Source of the DNA: Lasioglossum baleicum
Taxonomy: Eukaryota; Arthropoda; Insecta; Hymenoptera; Halictidae
DNA: 64,000 nucleotides
Reading direction: 5' to 3'
NCBI RefSeq assembly: GCF_051020765.1
Contig: NC_134946.1
Coordinates: 2,159,239-2,223,238, forward strand
Shown here: piece by piece, positions 43,728-54,766 of the stretch
Numbering within the stretch: the stretch's first letter is position 1
Layout of the letters: every line of letters starts with the position of its first letter
The notes under the pieces: model-generated
What the model was told of the DNA's origin: nothing
The model's input: only the letters and a program-made list of their open reading frames with translations
Databases searched by the model: none
Made by a program: the position numbers and the translations under genes

Positions 43728-44948
43728 ATGCCGAATTCAGCTGCAAATACTTCTTCCGTTGACATAATGAACTTGACGGTTTCACTTGCAAATTCTATGT
43801 CGCTGTTGACGCAAAAGACATGCTTACAGAATATTACTTCGACAATTCCGACCTTTAACGGGGAAGACCCCTCTTTGATTCGTTTCGCACAAACTTTAGA
43901 GGACGGGTTAACTTTGATTCCGGAGGGTACGGAAACCGAGTATCTGGCAATTGTTCTTACTAAGCTCGTCGGGCCAGCACGTAGATGCACATTAGAGCAC
44001 AAGTTTACTAGCGTAAAAGCGTTAATTCAACATTTGAAGAAACGGTTCGCACCCGGCAAGAGCCTATCATATTATCAAGTGGAAATCGCGAAACTACACA
44101 TTCGCGAAGGAGAGAGCCTACGACAATACATCGATAGGACAAGCCACTTGGTCTACTGTACGCGCGGAGCCATGAGGAAAAAATACGAGGCACATGCTGA
44201 AGAATTTATCAAATTGATGGAAAAGGACGTCATTGAAAACTTCATCGATGGATTACCGGATCGGATTTCCCTGAAGGTGTCGGCTATCTTGAAGGATATA
44301 AAAAATCTGGAGGATGCTTACGACGCCGTGCTACAGATAGATAAAAGATTAAGAAACCGACGACATTCGCCTCGGAGTGAATCACCATCAAGGTGGTCCC
44401 GCCGAGATTCATATGACCAGGACTCTCGCTACCGCGATCGTGAAGTGTCATATCCCTTATCTCCAAGCAAATATGACCGACACAGGGATCAACGCACGAG
44501 ACCATCTGGTTTTGAGGAGGAAAGAGAAGGACGAGCGTCTGCCTGGACCTTGCGTCACAGGAGCCCCTCCGGTTCCCCCTCCAACCGTTCGGATTCGTCA
44601 ATTGTGAGAGACGGAGAGAAACGGTATACAATTTTAAAAAATTCTGATAGGAATCGCATGTCAAAATCGTATTGTTGGCATTGCGGAACATCCGGACACG
44701 ATGGAAAATTCTGCAAGAATCGACCGCGTAGTCCGCGATTCCAAAGAGATTCGCGAGATTCGTCCGTGGAATCGAACAAATCTTTAAACTTCGATCGCGC
44801 TCACCGTACAGGCGACACGATGAGCGAAAACAAAGAAGTTCGCCAAAGAACTGTCCGCTTCGAGGAAAAACCCTCATCAAGGAAGCTCCAGCACCACGAA
44901 TCAAAATCAAAATCCCAGAACTGGAATCAGGCACGGGAGAATTTCTAA
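43728..44948 (+). CDS. gag: Gypsy Gag polyprotein
   Basis: An intact 406-codon frame. Residues 30-200 form a typical Gypsy Gag capsid region (IPTFNGEDPSLIRF, then LKKRFAPGKSLSYYQVEI and YIDRTSHLVYC). An Arg/Ser-rich stretch follows. One CCHC zinc knuckle lies near residue 310 (CWHCGTSGHDGKFC, spacing C-x2-C-x4-H-x4-C), which would bind the element's RNA. The start is the first ATG after the leader hairpins. The stop overlaps the pol frame, which is -1 relative to gag and open from about 44732, so pol is probably made by -1 frameshifting. I see no clear slippery heptamer. Confidence 0.9.
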   Translation: MPNSAANTSSVDIMNLTVSLANSMSLLTQKTCLQNITSTIPTFNGEDPSLIRFAQTLEDGLTLIPEGTETEYLAIVLTKLVGPARRCTLEHKFTSVKALIQHLKKRFAPGKSLSYYQVEIAKLHIREGESLRQYIDRTSHLVYCTRGAMRKKYEAHAEEFIKLMEKDVIENFIDGLPDRISLKVSAILKDIKNLEDAYDAVLQIDKRLRNRRHSPRSESPSRWSRRDSYDQDSRYRDREVSYPLSPSKYDRHRDQRTRPSGFEEEREGRASAWTLRHRSPSGSPSNRSDSSIVRDGEKRYTILKNSDRNRMSKSYCWHCGTSGHDGKFCKNRPRSPRFQRDSRDSSVESNKSLNFDRAHRTGDTMSENKEVRQRTVRFEEKPSSRKLQHHESKSKSQNWNQARENF

Positions 44949-46570
44949 TTGATGGTGGAGCATCCGTAAATTTAGTAGTTCTTGACGTTTTAGGAGAAGG
45001 AGCAGAAATTGTTTCACGCGAAGAAATTGAAATAACCGGTCTTACTACAAATCCAATTCGCACTCTAGGAACTACGATACTTCACATACACGAAGCTCCT
45101 GCGTTTTTCTACGTAGTGAAGCGCCTTGCAATAGAAGCAGATGGACTTATAGGAAGCCCATTTTTAAAACAGGAAGAAGCAGAAATTTCTTATTACCATG
45201 GGACACTGGTATTAAAAAATAAGCCCATCAGGCCTATTCGATTTTCAAATTACCAGCAGGACTCAGATGTACGGACCAAACATCGCATCGATGCCCGAAC
45301 ATCTCAACAGATTGCCATAAGAATAGCTAATCCAAGGATAAAAGAAGGCTATTTACCACGCATAAAAACACACAAACAACTCTACATAGGAGAAGCCGCC
45401 GTCCTGAACGACGGAGGAAAATGTCATGTTATGGCAACCAACACTAGCGAGGAAGCCATAGACGTAGAAATAGAGCCACAAATCGTGGAACCTTACGACA
45501 TTTTGAGCACATCAGATGAAGATATTTATTCAGAGGTACGTCAACATTGTAATTTCAAAACTAGAGAATATAGGATACAGGGAATCTCCGAAACGCTAAA
45601 TTTGAGTCACCTGAACAAAGCAGAACGGTGTAGCATCACCGCATTGATAAAGGAATTTCCCGATCGATTTTATCTCCCAGGAGATAAATTAGGGAAGGCA
45701 TCTGATTTCAAGCACTCCTTACATACAACTGATGAGATTCCGATTAACACGAGACAGTATCGCTACCCTCCTGTACACCAAGAGGAAATAAAAAAGCAAA
45801 TCAATGGCTTATTATCCGATGGTATTATTACTCCGTCGAAATCTCCGTACAATTCACCCTTGTGGATTGTACCCAAAAAACCAGATGCGCAAGGAAACAA
45901 ACGTTGGCGCATGGTAATAGATTTTCATGCGCTTAACGAGAAGACCATTTCCGATAAATATCCACTGCCTCAAATTACGGAAATATTGGATCGTCTCGGA
46001 GGAGCCAAATACTTCTCCGTTTTCGATCTCGCCAGTGGGTTTCACCAAATAGAAATGGATCCGAAAGACAGACAGAAGACAGCTTTCACCACCCCTAATG
46101 GACATTATGAATTTTCACGAATGCCGTTTGGTTTGAAAAATGCACCACCTACTTTTCAACGCCTCATGGATCAGGTATTAACTGGACTCCAGGGAACGGA
46201 CGTTTTCATTTACCTGGATGATATCGTGGTTTACGCTGCGTCTTTACACGAACACAACATTAAAGTCAGGAAATTATTAAACCGTTTGCGAGAACATGGT
46301 TTAACTCTTCAAACCAATAAATGCGAATTCTTACGAAAAGAAGTTGCATACCTTGAACATATTATTTCAAGACAGGGAGTAAAACCTGATCCCCGAAAAT
46401 TAAAGGCTGTCAAGGATTTCCCAACGCCTACCTCACAGAAAAATATACAACAGTTTTTGGGTTTAGTAGGATATTACCGAAGATTCGTACCAGATTTCAC
46501 TACAAAAGCAAAATCTTTAATTGACAGCAGGATGTACCCTACATACCGCAGGTACCATTTCCTGAAATAG
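44732..46570 (+). CDS. pol: Gypsy Pol, N-terminal part: protease and reverse transcriptase
   Basis: An open frame in -1 phase to gag. The protease active site reads FLIDGGASVNLV near 44950, with DGGAS instead of the common DTGAS; LIGSPFL lies near 45145. Reverse transcriptase follows, with RQYRYPP, the WIVPKKPD block, MVIDFHALNEKT, FSVFDLASGFHQI, TAFTTPNGHYEFSRMPFGL and the catalytic YLDDIVVY near 46215. The connection region with FLGLVGYYRRFVPDFTTKA is followed by a stop at 46570. The first ATG is at 45116, but initiation by frameshift is more likely. RNase H should follow and does not. Confidence 0.9.
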   Translation, partial: SAIPKRFARFVRGIEQIFKLRSRSPYRRHDERKQRSSPKNCPLRGKTLIKEAPAPRIKIKIPELESGTGEFLIDGGASVNLVVLDVLGEGAEIVSREEIEITGLTTNPIRTLGTTILHIHEAPAFFYVVKRLAIEADGLIGSPFLKQEEAEISYYHGTLVLKNKPIRPIRFSNYQQDSDVRTKHRIDARTSQQIAIRIANPRIKEGYLPRIKTHKQLYIGEAAVLNDGGKCHVMATNTSEEAIDVEIEPQIVEPYDILSTSDEDIYSEVRQHCNFKTREYRIQGISETLNLSHLNKAERCSITALIKEFPDRFYLPGDKLGKASDFKHSLHTTDEIPINTRQYRYPPVHQEEIKKQINGLLSDGIITPSKSPYNSPLWIVPKKPDAQGNKRWRMVIDFHALNEKTISDKYPLPQITEILDRLGGAKYFSVFDLASGFHQIEMDPKDRQKTAFTTPNGHYEFSRMPFGLKNAPPTFQRLMDQVLTGLQGTDVFIYLDDIVVYAASLHEHNIKVRKLLNRLREHGLTLQTNKCEFLRKEVAYLEHIISRQGVKPDPRKLKAVKDFPTPTSQKNIQQFLGLVGYYRRFVPDFTTKAKSLIDSRMYPTYRRYHFLK

Positions 46571-46578
46571 GTGGAATT

Positions 46579-47376
46579 TTGCAACCCAACGTAATTCGAT
46601 TTCCAAACAATATAATACGCAAAGCAAGGACGCGGCAACTACCTGATCGCACATCCGACCCTTACCCTTTCGTTGACGCCGATACCGATGGTTCTTCTAC
46701 CGAAACTGACCTGGAAGAGCCGCCGGAACCGAAACAGAGGATTAGCATTTCTTCAAACACCCTTACCGCAAAGGAAGATCATTATGTACATTTCATAACA
46801 GCTGATCGCAACCTAATAACCCCCGTAGGAAAACTGTTACTGGACACGGGATTGATAAATAAGCAGGAACTTTTAGCTGCACGACCGAAAAAGGGACAGG
46901 TCATAATTTCAAACAATGGGTCATTTAAAACCTTTAGCATTGTAATTTCTGATAACTTCTATGATAAACCAAAAAGATTGGATATAATTAATGGATTGAA
47001 AACTCTTCAATCTGCTTTAGAACAAAATAGGAGCAAATCTTTTCGAATATCCGCCACCGGAGATCATCATTGGCCGCACATGCGCAACGAAATTCAGGAT
47101 TACATCCGAAAATGTAAAAGTTGTCAGGAGCAAAAATTAGTCAGAACGAAAACTCGTCAACCTATGTTGATCACTGACACACCGTTGGACGCATTTGACA
47201 AAATTTCATTAGATACCGTTGGACCATTACCAATTACACCTGGAGGGAACCGACACATTCTCACCATGCAGGATAATCTAACCAAATATTGTATTGCAGT
47301 AGCGATACCTAATATCCGAGCCACCACCATCGCAGATGCTTTTGCACGGCATTTTATTGCAATATATGGGACACCT
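46579..47376 (+). pseudogene. Gypsy Pol, C-terminal part: macro-like segment and integrase N-half (broken)
   Basis: The frame starts with an acidic linker, then about 110 residues (HYVHFITADRNL, PVGKLLLDTGLI, KKGQVIISNNGSFKTFSIVI, LKTLQSALEQ, SFRIS) that resemble a macro-type fold. The integrase zinc region follows (HHWPHMRNEI...CKSCQEQKL), then the first catalytic Asp (ISLDTVGPLPIT). The frame leaves integrase at 47376, where a solo LTR is inserted; codons to 47505 belong to that LTR. No RNase H core is present. Confidence 0.75.
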
Positions 47377-48909
47377 TGTAACCGTACCAGTTACATATCG
47401 AGTGGGAGCGAGAGGGACTATCGCGAATCCCCACCACAACGAGCCGCGACAAGATCTGCGATCCTTGTCAAAATAAAGGACCGCAGATCATTCCCGATTA
47501 ATTAGGATGCGCGCGCACCGATTCCCACTCGATACAGATCGAAGGAGGTCGATGCGCGAAGCAAATTCATCACTCTACGTCTGGAAGCGGGTCTAATAAC
47601 ACGCGACTCTAATAGATCCGGCGAAAACCGGTACTCGTTCGAGAAGTCAAACCGACTTCGCATTTCTAGTCAAACCGCCTAGATTGCCTTCGTCTTGTAC
47701 GCGCCTCAAACCGAGGAGTCACAAGTACAAACCGTACTGTGGCACAGCCGAGATTAATAACTATTATCGTGTGTGACGATCGTGTCGGCGTAGAGTCAAG
47801 TGTAAAGGTAACGTACGAGAAGACGGCAATCTAATAGGAACTGTCGATAGATAGAGTCGTGTGATTATCATTAAAATCATAATTGAACGACAGACGGATT
47901 TAGTACGACTCTTATTTGCGATTCTAGAACCGGAGTGAGATCAGGCTCGCTTAATAGCGCAGACGAATTCACTCCTTCGGTGAAGCCTAGTAAAAGGAGT
48001 TTTGTACGTGTCGGCATATATGTATTTCTCCGAGAAATCGGCAGAGTACGTATGTGATACGACGATCGTCATCTGTCGGGGTTTTATACGTTCAAATGAC
48101 AAAAGTGATTATGTACTGTGTTGATTTACTATTCCAGAACCGGAGTGGAATCAGGCTCGCTTAATAGCGCAGAAGGATTCACTCTTTTGGTGTTGCATAG
48201 TAAAGAGGCGCTTTGTACGTGTTGGCATACAGCATACTTCTCCGAGCAATCGGCAGAGTATCTATGTGTTTCAACGGTCATTTGTTGTCCGGGTTACCTT
48301 TAACATCTAAGTCCAGATCAATAACGATTGTTGAAACGATACCAGACGTAGCGTCTCGTGGGTGTACTGGGAGCGTGGCTATAATTTGAAGTATCGCGTT
48401 TGGCGACCGTATTTGTAGTAGGAGTTTTCGGTTAAAAATATATTATCTTGCCTGCGTGCAAGTTTCTTTTGATTCGCGAGCGAAACTGTATTCGTCACGG
48501 TTTATACATTTTCATTATATATTACATAGAACGGTTCCTCTGAGAACTTTTGTATTTCGGAGAAGTAGGGTTATCTCACGGTATTGATTTACAACACCGA
48601 GTATAATAATTGTCGGCGAACGAATGTGAAACATACCAGCGTGTTGACGCCGAGAGGCAATAATCCTGACGGATGATTCCTATATAGAAAAACCTGTATA
48701 CAAAGCATGGTACAATATACCCTACTTTTACCTCCTAACTGGTTCTCAACTTATTTATCAGATAATCCAAACCTCTCCGCTTCCAGTGCCTGGAGGCACG
48801 AACTAATTATATCGTATCTAAATCATTCATTATCATTAATTGTTGAGAAAAGTATATTCTATTACGTTCAATCTATAGTAATTAAGGAAGTAACATAAAT
48901 ACGGTTACA
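47377..48909. mobile_element. Solo LTR inserted in the integrase gene, 1533 bp
   Basis: Begins TGTAACCGTA and ends TACGGTTACA (10-bp inverted ends), flanked by an exact ACCT duplication at 47373-47376 and 48910-48913. Inside is a tandem duplication of about 200 bp (GAACCGGAGTG...AATCGGCAGAGTA at about 47930 and 48135). No coding region of its own. It differs in sequence from the host Gypsy LTR, so it comes from another family. Confidence 0.9.
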
Positions 48910-48913
48910 ACCT

Positions 48914-49312
48914 CGAGCCATACTCACAGATAAGGGAACCAGCTTTATTGGAACTATGACAAATCTGTCAGAAATATTCAAGATTAAACAAATCACCACC
49001 TCCGGATACCGACCACAAACTAATGGATCATTGGAGCGAAGCCATATTGTTCTTACAGAATACCTCAAACACTATATGGAGAACTACGAGGATTGAGATT
49101 TATTAATTCCGTTTGCAATGTTTTCTTATAATACGTCTGTTCATGAAGCTACCAACTTCACACCATATGAATTAATTTTTGGTAAACAGGCTCGAGAGCC
49201 AACCTCATTTCCAACCGGTACAATTTTGAAGACATATGGAGACTATTTATCGGAACTAATAACAAATATAGTCCGAATCCGTAATATAGCAGCAAATGGA
49301 AACCATGCATAA
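48914..49312 (+). pseudogene. Gypsy integrase C-half (broken)
   Basis: Integrase resumes after the solo LTR with ILTDKGTSFIG (second catalytic Asp) and NGSLERSH (catalytic Glu). A TGA stop at about 49096 replaces an expected Trp codon before LLIPFAMFSYNTSVHEAT. The segment ending FGKQAREPTSF and about 40 more codons follow. The C-terminal chromatin- or DNA-binding part is missing. Confidence 0.8.
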
Positions 49313-49547
49313 CGATCTTCTAAGGAGCAGGACTACCTCCACCGACAGCAGTCTCTACCTGAGCACCACCTAGCAATAAGTACACTTACACCTACACTAC
49401 ACTCGTTAAAAATTTTTTTCTCTTCATTTTATTTTTTTTTTCTCTCCACTTTTTTCTTTTTTTTCTTAAAGTCTATTGTATCTAGGACGTTTCCTTCCTG
49501 ATGAGAAAGCATCACGGGAACCGCGATGTTTCTTCTTGGTTGGGAGA
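49313..49547. other. Gypsy 3' untranslated stretch
   Basis: Pyrimidine-rich tracts (TTTTTTCTC-type, 49415-49470), then a purine run GGGAGA directly before the 3' LTR that would serve as the polypurine tract for plus-strand priming. Confidence 0.5.
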
Positions 49548-50489
49548 TGTTACGGATGACGAACAGGTGTTCAATATCATCTCTGGCAGGAACCGTCCTA
49601 GATAAACGAACAGAGCTACCCTAGATAAATCTACATAATTGTTTAGGTTAGTTTAGGGCCCAAACGTACGCACGACCAACTGGTCGTTGACAAAATACGA
49701 ATGTTCACTTGAAGGGTACTGATAAGTACCACCCGTCATTGCAGGGCTATATAAGCCCTTACATTTCTACTCTCGTGGGCTAGTACTGTCGTAATCACGA
49801 ATAGTGTCGCGTCGTGCTGCATCTCGGAAGTCAACTACCAGTGAGATCGGACGTTCGTTCCTTTTGAATCAAAGTTTAACCGTACAGATTCCGCGAGTTC
49901 GGTCTAAAATCTGTTAGGCAGTGACAAGGTTGCTCCGAGTCCCCCGCATTGCCAGTGCGTCAACACCGTGCGTCTTAGCTTAGGTAATACCACCTTTCAA
50001 TTTCTTTCCTATTCTAAATTCAGTTCATTCGCGACACAAATACACATCTTACCGCTCGGATTGTATCAATTAAATTATACTAGTTACGAGGCTTACTAAT
50101 TATCCTAGCAATTCCCTGATTAACCATCAGGTTCTTTCGCGACATTCCAATTGTCCGAACAGAGATTTATCCAACCTAGCGGCTCCCCAGTTTCGCATTG
50201 GGTTCGTCCGCATCCTAACAGCTCCCTGATTTCGCATCAGGTTCGTCTGTGCTATTATACAACCTCCTAGCAGCTCCCCGGTTTTGCATCGGGTTCGTCT
50301 GCGTTTGACTCCATTCCTAGAGGCTCCCTGACTTCGCGTCAGGTTCGTCCTCGCTGTCAATAATCCTAGCGGCTCCCCAATTTCGCATTGGGTTCGTCCG
50401 CGTTCCTTAACTAACAAATTTATATCATATTCCTAGGGTAATAACCCTTCGCCGGCCACTCGTGCTGCTCGCGGCCCTGGCTCGTAACA
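49548..50489 (+). mobile_element. 3' LTR of the Gypsy element, 942 bp
   Basis: Near-identical to 42388-43453 but 124 bp shorter, with a further substitution beside the junction (GCTCGG versus GCTAGG). The hairpin array and TATA box are retained. GTAT follows. Confidence 0.95.
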
Positions 50490-50493
50490 GTAT

Positions 50494-53400
50494 CTTTACA
50501 TCTTTCAATGGCCACTATACATATTTGTTTTATGCTTCAACCGTTTTCGATGAAATTTTGGGTATTCCGATAGTGTTCCCCCCCCCATTTTCTGTTTTAA
50601 AAATCTTAAGCTAATAAATATGGATTCGAAAAAATCGTTTGTCTCGCTCTTTCCGAAACCATTGTTTAAACATATTTAAACAATCATAATGTGTTAATAT
50701 TGGATATAAGTGTATTCGGAAAAGTGTACAGAACCTTCTGCTGCAAAGAACAATTCAATATCTTTTATAATAACATCACAATATTTGTTTACAGTTGAAA
50801 AATGTGCCTTTCTTACGCACGTGACTTCCTTGCAATTTTTGAGAGAAAACCTCTCTTAAATGTATTTAGTTCGTTATTACTTTATTGTCGGAGCCACGAA
50901 GAAAGACTCTGAAATTTCCCTGAGCCTCAATAGCAATTATGTGTTATAAACCTTGCCGACCTTCACGGTCAGTTGTAGGCTGCAGCTATTTATATTTAGG
51001 GTTTCCCGTCCACCCGCACATCGTGTACAGTGACTCTTTTATCTGTCTTCCACGTGGAAGACACCTTTGGCCAAGTTGAGATGGGACACCTTTCATGTAG
51101 TGAAAAAACATTTTCAATTTGTTTATGTCCAACAAGTAGTCAAATACAATGCCCGTACGCGAAGCGATAGCGGAACAGCAGTGGGTTCCGAGTTGTGCAG
51201 AATTACAATTGAATTACTCGAGGAATCAAAATTATTAGGCCGAAAAGAAAATTCTCGCGGTTTTAATTAAAATCAAAATAACAAAAACCGTAAGGACTTT
51301 CTCTCCGACCTAATACAAACTAATTGATTACATTGTAATTCAGTCATATTGTAATTTATAATTCATATCTTCATTCAATTAAAGTACAATGTAATTCGTA
51401 ATTGCAATTGGAGTACAATTATAAAATAGCGGTACGTATTATGAAGGAGGACGAGGAATAGAAACTACACCGCATGGACAGCAAACAAGCACACACACAC
51501 ATATGAACGAAAAACATAAAAATATATCCGCACTTCTTCAAAGTTCTGGACTATAATTTGGAGAGCTGTATTTTAATGTAATATGTAATTCAGTGATGAC
51601 GTAGATGAATTACTATATGTATAATTGAAATACAATGTAATTTAATTGTATAATTGAATTAGCACAACTCTGAGTGGGTTAAGATATTACACCGTTACCG
51701 CCCACTACTACGTGATTCTAGGGGGTGGCAAGGCGCCATCTCGTATGGGTCCGAACTGGTGACATTGTATTGATGCGAGCGTGAGAAGAAGGTTACCAGG
51801 CAGGACTACGGTGACGTGTCTCTAGGAACGAATGAACGGCCGATTGGATCAGAACGGAGGAGGCAGACCTCGTTTCACACGCATTTTCGGCTGTCGACGA
51901 AATATTGGCTACAGCGGCCACACATACCATGTAGCGTGCAACCTCGAAGTCAAAGCATTGGGACTACGGGCGCGGTTGTGGTGGGGATAGGCAAACCTAG
52001 CGATCATAGGCTCGATTTGTTTATGTGCCGTTCCCGGGGCTGTTCTCTATGGAAAGATTTATGACAGGTCATTACTATTGAGCTGGAAGTCGACACTTTC
52101 TCGGACAATACGTGTTGACTTGTGTTAACTTAAAAATTACTTTACAGTAAAACATTATGAATAGGACGCGCTAAAAACAGCTTTCTGAAAAATAGCTTCG
52201 CCGTCGATCGCCCAATAATGACCCGACCATTTGCATGGCCAATGTTTTATAGACGCTACGCTATCGTACGTCGCACAGTGGTGCAAAATTCCCAAGACAT
52301 GGCAATAATTCGTTTATTATGTCATTTTTAAAAATCTCTGTGTATTGATATACATTACAGTATTAATGCATCGATCATAGATTGTAATAGAACCTAACCC
52401 AAACACTGACATTCGAAAGAACTGTGACATACATTTGAAGGAAAACATTTTTTCTTATTTCTTTGTTGTTTTTGTGTATATGCACTCCTTGATTTTCGAA
52501 AGTTTCAGAGTGTAGATATTATTCAGTGCGGTGAGTACATTACTTTAAATTATAAGAAATATAAAGCTAATTATTAATTTTTTTTGTATGTTATTGAGAC
52601 TACGAGTCCCACCGATTTTTATTTGGTTATAATCCAAAAGTTCGCGACTTTTTGTGACTTTCCGACAAATAAGGTCACGATGGTTTTGGAAAGAGCGAGG
52701 TAAACGATTATTTCGAATCCACATTTATTAAGATTAAGATTTTCAAAACTAAGAAAATATGAAAACACTATCCGAATACCCAAAGTCACAAGTTTTTCAT
52801 TAAATTATATCATAGTGTAACCATAAGAGTATTTAATAAAAATGATTTCAGTTGAAAAAATATTTGTTTTCATAGTTTATTTTGCAATTGTTTTAAACAG
52901 GTCCATAGCTATCATTGCACCAGAAAATTGAAAAAATAAAAATTATGATAATATAGCCCCATGTATCTTATTTACGGACCCGTCTTTAAAAATACGGATA
53001 CTTCAAAATTGGCGACATGAAAATTATTTGAAGTGAACGCTGCACCAGGCTTGCCATATTCCGCGCGTGCCAGGCCCCTTACCGCTGCGCCCCTCGCCAA
53101 TCTGCTGGGCTAAGCCCGCCTGGCTTGCCCCACTTCTCGCCAGTGGGAGCAGGTAGGGAACCTAACGGGCGTTCTTTTGTTCCGCGCGACGCCACGGACG
53201 GCTTGGCTTGGGTGAAAGTGAAGTCTTTATGGGACACCCGTTAGCTTGCTCAACGCGCACGCGTGGGACGAGTGGGGCAAGCCAGGCGGGCTTAGCCCAG
53301 CAGATGGGCGAGGGGCGCAGCGGTAAGGGGCCTGGCACGCGCGGAATATGGCAAGCCTGCGCTCCACCGTCCTACGCCGGACGAAAAACAAAATTATTTG

Positions 53401-53700
53401 ATTTTCCTCCTACATCGTCAGACGTCGAGGCCCCATGGGGTTTGTTCATTGTTACCCTTCTCGAAGTACCTGAAATAGGTTCGGCTCCCCGTGATTTTGA
53501 CCATTTCGTCCGGTTTCTGGCCCACTGTGAGCACCTTGCTGGACGAAAACGGACGAAAAGACACCGACACATCCCTTCCGAACGCTCGTCTGTGAGGGCT
53601 GATGTCTGATGTAGGACGAAAACGGACCCACTGTGAGTCTTAAGATAATTTAAAAATGGCTGAAACGGCAGACCGACGCCGACACAATACGCCATTATAC
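50494..53700. mobile_element. Family X, diverged copy
   Basis: Blocks match family X in scattered order: CAATATCTTTTATAATAACA (as at 34940), the GGGTGGCAAGGCGCCATCTC and GGTTACCAGGCAGGACTAC-type stretch (inverse of about 33820-33910), CCGTTCCCGGGGCTGTTCTC, ATTATTCAGTGCGGTGAGTA, and CATGAAAATTATTTGAAGTG. It is older than the 32.4 kb copy, judging by many substitutions. Near 53634 is an end-like ACCCACTGTGAG. The Gypsy element separates it from 41735-42386. Confidence 0.6.
53046..53359. mobile_element. GC-rich palindromic MITE, 314 bp
   Basis: Ends CAGGCTTGCCATATTCCGCG and its inverse. Inverted arms of about 90 bp (53046-53135 and 53262-53359) are nearly identical and GC-rich in an AT-rich setting. 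Flanks CGCTGCAC(C) and CGCTCCAC(C) form an 8- or 9-bp duplication with one mismatch, so hAT or Mutator-like origin is possible. It split a family X copy. The frame at 53208-53609 crossing it is not a gene. Confidence 0.75.
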
Positions 53701-53745
53701 ACTTGCTCCGTGTAAATTTTGTGTAGTAATTCCAAATTATTCCAA

Positions 53746-53892
53746 ATGGTGCGAACGTGCTGTATTAAAAGTTGCAGGGAAAGTTACAGATTTGATACCA
53801 ACGTATCATTTCATCGATGGCAAGAAATAGAAATTAAATTGAATGTTATTTCTTCCCTGAATGATTGTAATAGAGCAGAAATCATGTATTGA
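53746..53892 (+). pseudogene. THAP-domain fragment of a transposase
   Basis: The frame starts MVRTCCIKSCRESYRF and continues VSFHRWQEIEIKLN to a stop at 53890, 48 codons in all. M-V-R-x-C-C-x3-C and the SFHR step are typical of the start of THAP zinc-finger domains, which sit at the N-terminus of P-element-type transposases. The rest of the domain and the catalytic part are deleted. A TAGACTGCGGAT-family end lies 85 bp downstream at 53977. Confidence 0.55.
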
Positions 53893-53954
53893 CATTTAAA
53901 ATTTTTTAAATTTTTCAACGATTTTGAATTTCATCTACTCAATTGTTTCGTATA

Positions 53955-53977
53955 AATACATAAAGATCCGCAGTCTA
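53955..53977. mobile_element. End of a TAGACTGCGGAT-family element
   Basis: ATACATAAAGATCCGCAGTCTA matches the right ends of 25831-26025 and 30095-30295. No left end was found. Confidence 0.65.
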
Positions 53978-53979
53978 GC

Positions 53980-54157
53980 AATAACTAATCACAAGCGAGG
54001 TAAATGTAAATTGTGTAAAACTAGCAGTACTACCTTAAAATGTTGTAAATGTGATCAATTTATATGTAAAAAACCATTTTGTAACCTGCATAATATGCGA
54101 AAGTTGTTAATCTTCAGAATCAAATATCGCGCGATTCCTAAAATAGTTAATATATAA
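53980..54157 (+). pseudogene. Cys-rich fragment, possibly piggyBac-type C-terminus
   Basis: The frame encodes HKRGKCKLCKTSSTT, CCKCDQFICKK and FCNLHN. The C-x2-C...C-x2-C...C...C..H order resembles the C-terminal Cys-rich finger of piggyBac transposases. It is only about 50 residues long and stands alone, so the call is tentative. Confidence 0.35.
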
Positions 54158-54159
54158 TA

Positions 54160-54766
54160 CTATTATTACTTTATATCTTAATAATATATCTTAACAAAAC
54201 ATACAGAATAAAAGTCTGTATCTCAAATACAGTTTACAATAGATATAATTTCATGATACATACAATGCCAAATTCTTTGAAATTGTCCTGTCCATTCTTC
54301 CCGCGTACTGGGTACATGTATATGGCGCACCCGCTGATCCCCCTCACCCCCTCCCCATATAAGCCAAGCATAGGCACTGTCGATCAGCATAGCTTATACA
54401 TCTTTCGAGAACGTAACGTCACACTGTCTTCATCTTTTCCGAGGGGAAAATTATCTGCGCCGGGTCTATAGGTTGTATACATATGGTCTAAGAATCGAAC
54501 AGGCACTCACACGGGCAGAGGAGAGATACGTTCGTGTGTAGCGCGTGCGAAGTATATACACTATATCCAACGATAGAACAGTACCGTTGCGCGCAGCTTG
54601 GAAGATGGTGGGGGCGCAGCGAGCCTATCATCTCTCACTCCCCACTTTCTTGAACCAATTAGGGCGAAGATGCGCAGCGACGAACGAAAACTGGTCTTCA
54701 CACAGTACTGTTCTCTCCTTGGATAGAGTATAGAAGCAACGTGTAGCGACGACGGTGCGTCAGGGT
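54160..54766. other. Stretch without an assignable gene
   Basis: Moderate GC, several short frames, none with a motif. Confidence 0.4.

Larger units (their letters stand above)
42388..50489 (+). mobile_element. Ty3/Gypsy LTR retrotransposon, inactivated
   Basis: An 8.1-kb element with two LTRs, a GTAT duplication, primer-binding site, gag and pol. The order gag, protease, reverse transcriptase, integrase and the YLDD motif identify Ty3/Gypsy. There is no env-like frame. Inactivating changes are absence of RNase H, a 1.5-kb solo LTR in integrase, a stop codon at 49096, loss of the integrase C-terminus, and the 124-bp LTR length difference. Confidence 0.93.

Noticed and set aside
44284..45063. 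259-residue minus-strand frame opposite gag
   Set aside because: Shadow of the gag/pol coding strand.
53208..53609. 133-residue frame
   Set aside because: Runs from one palindrome arm into family X sequence; composition-driven.
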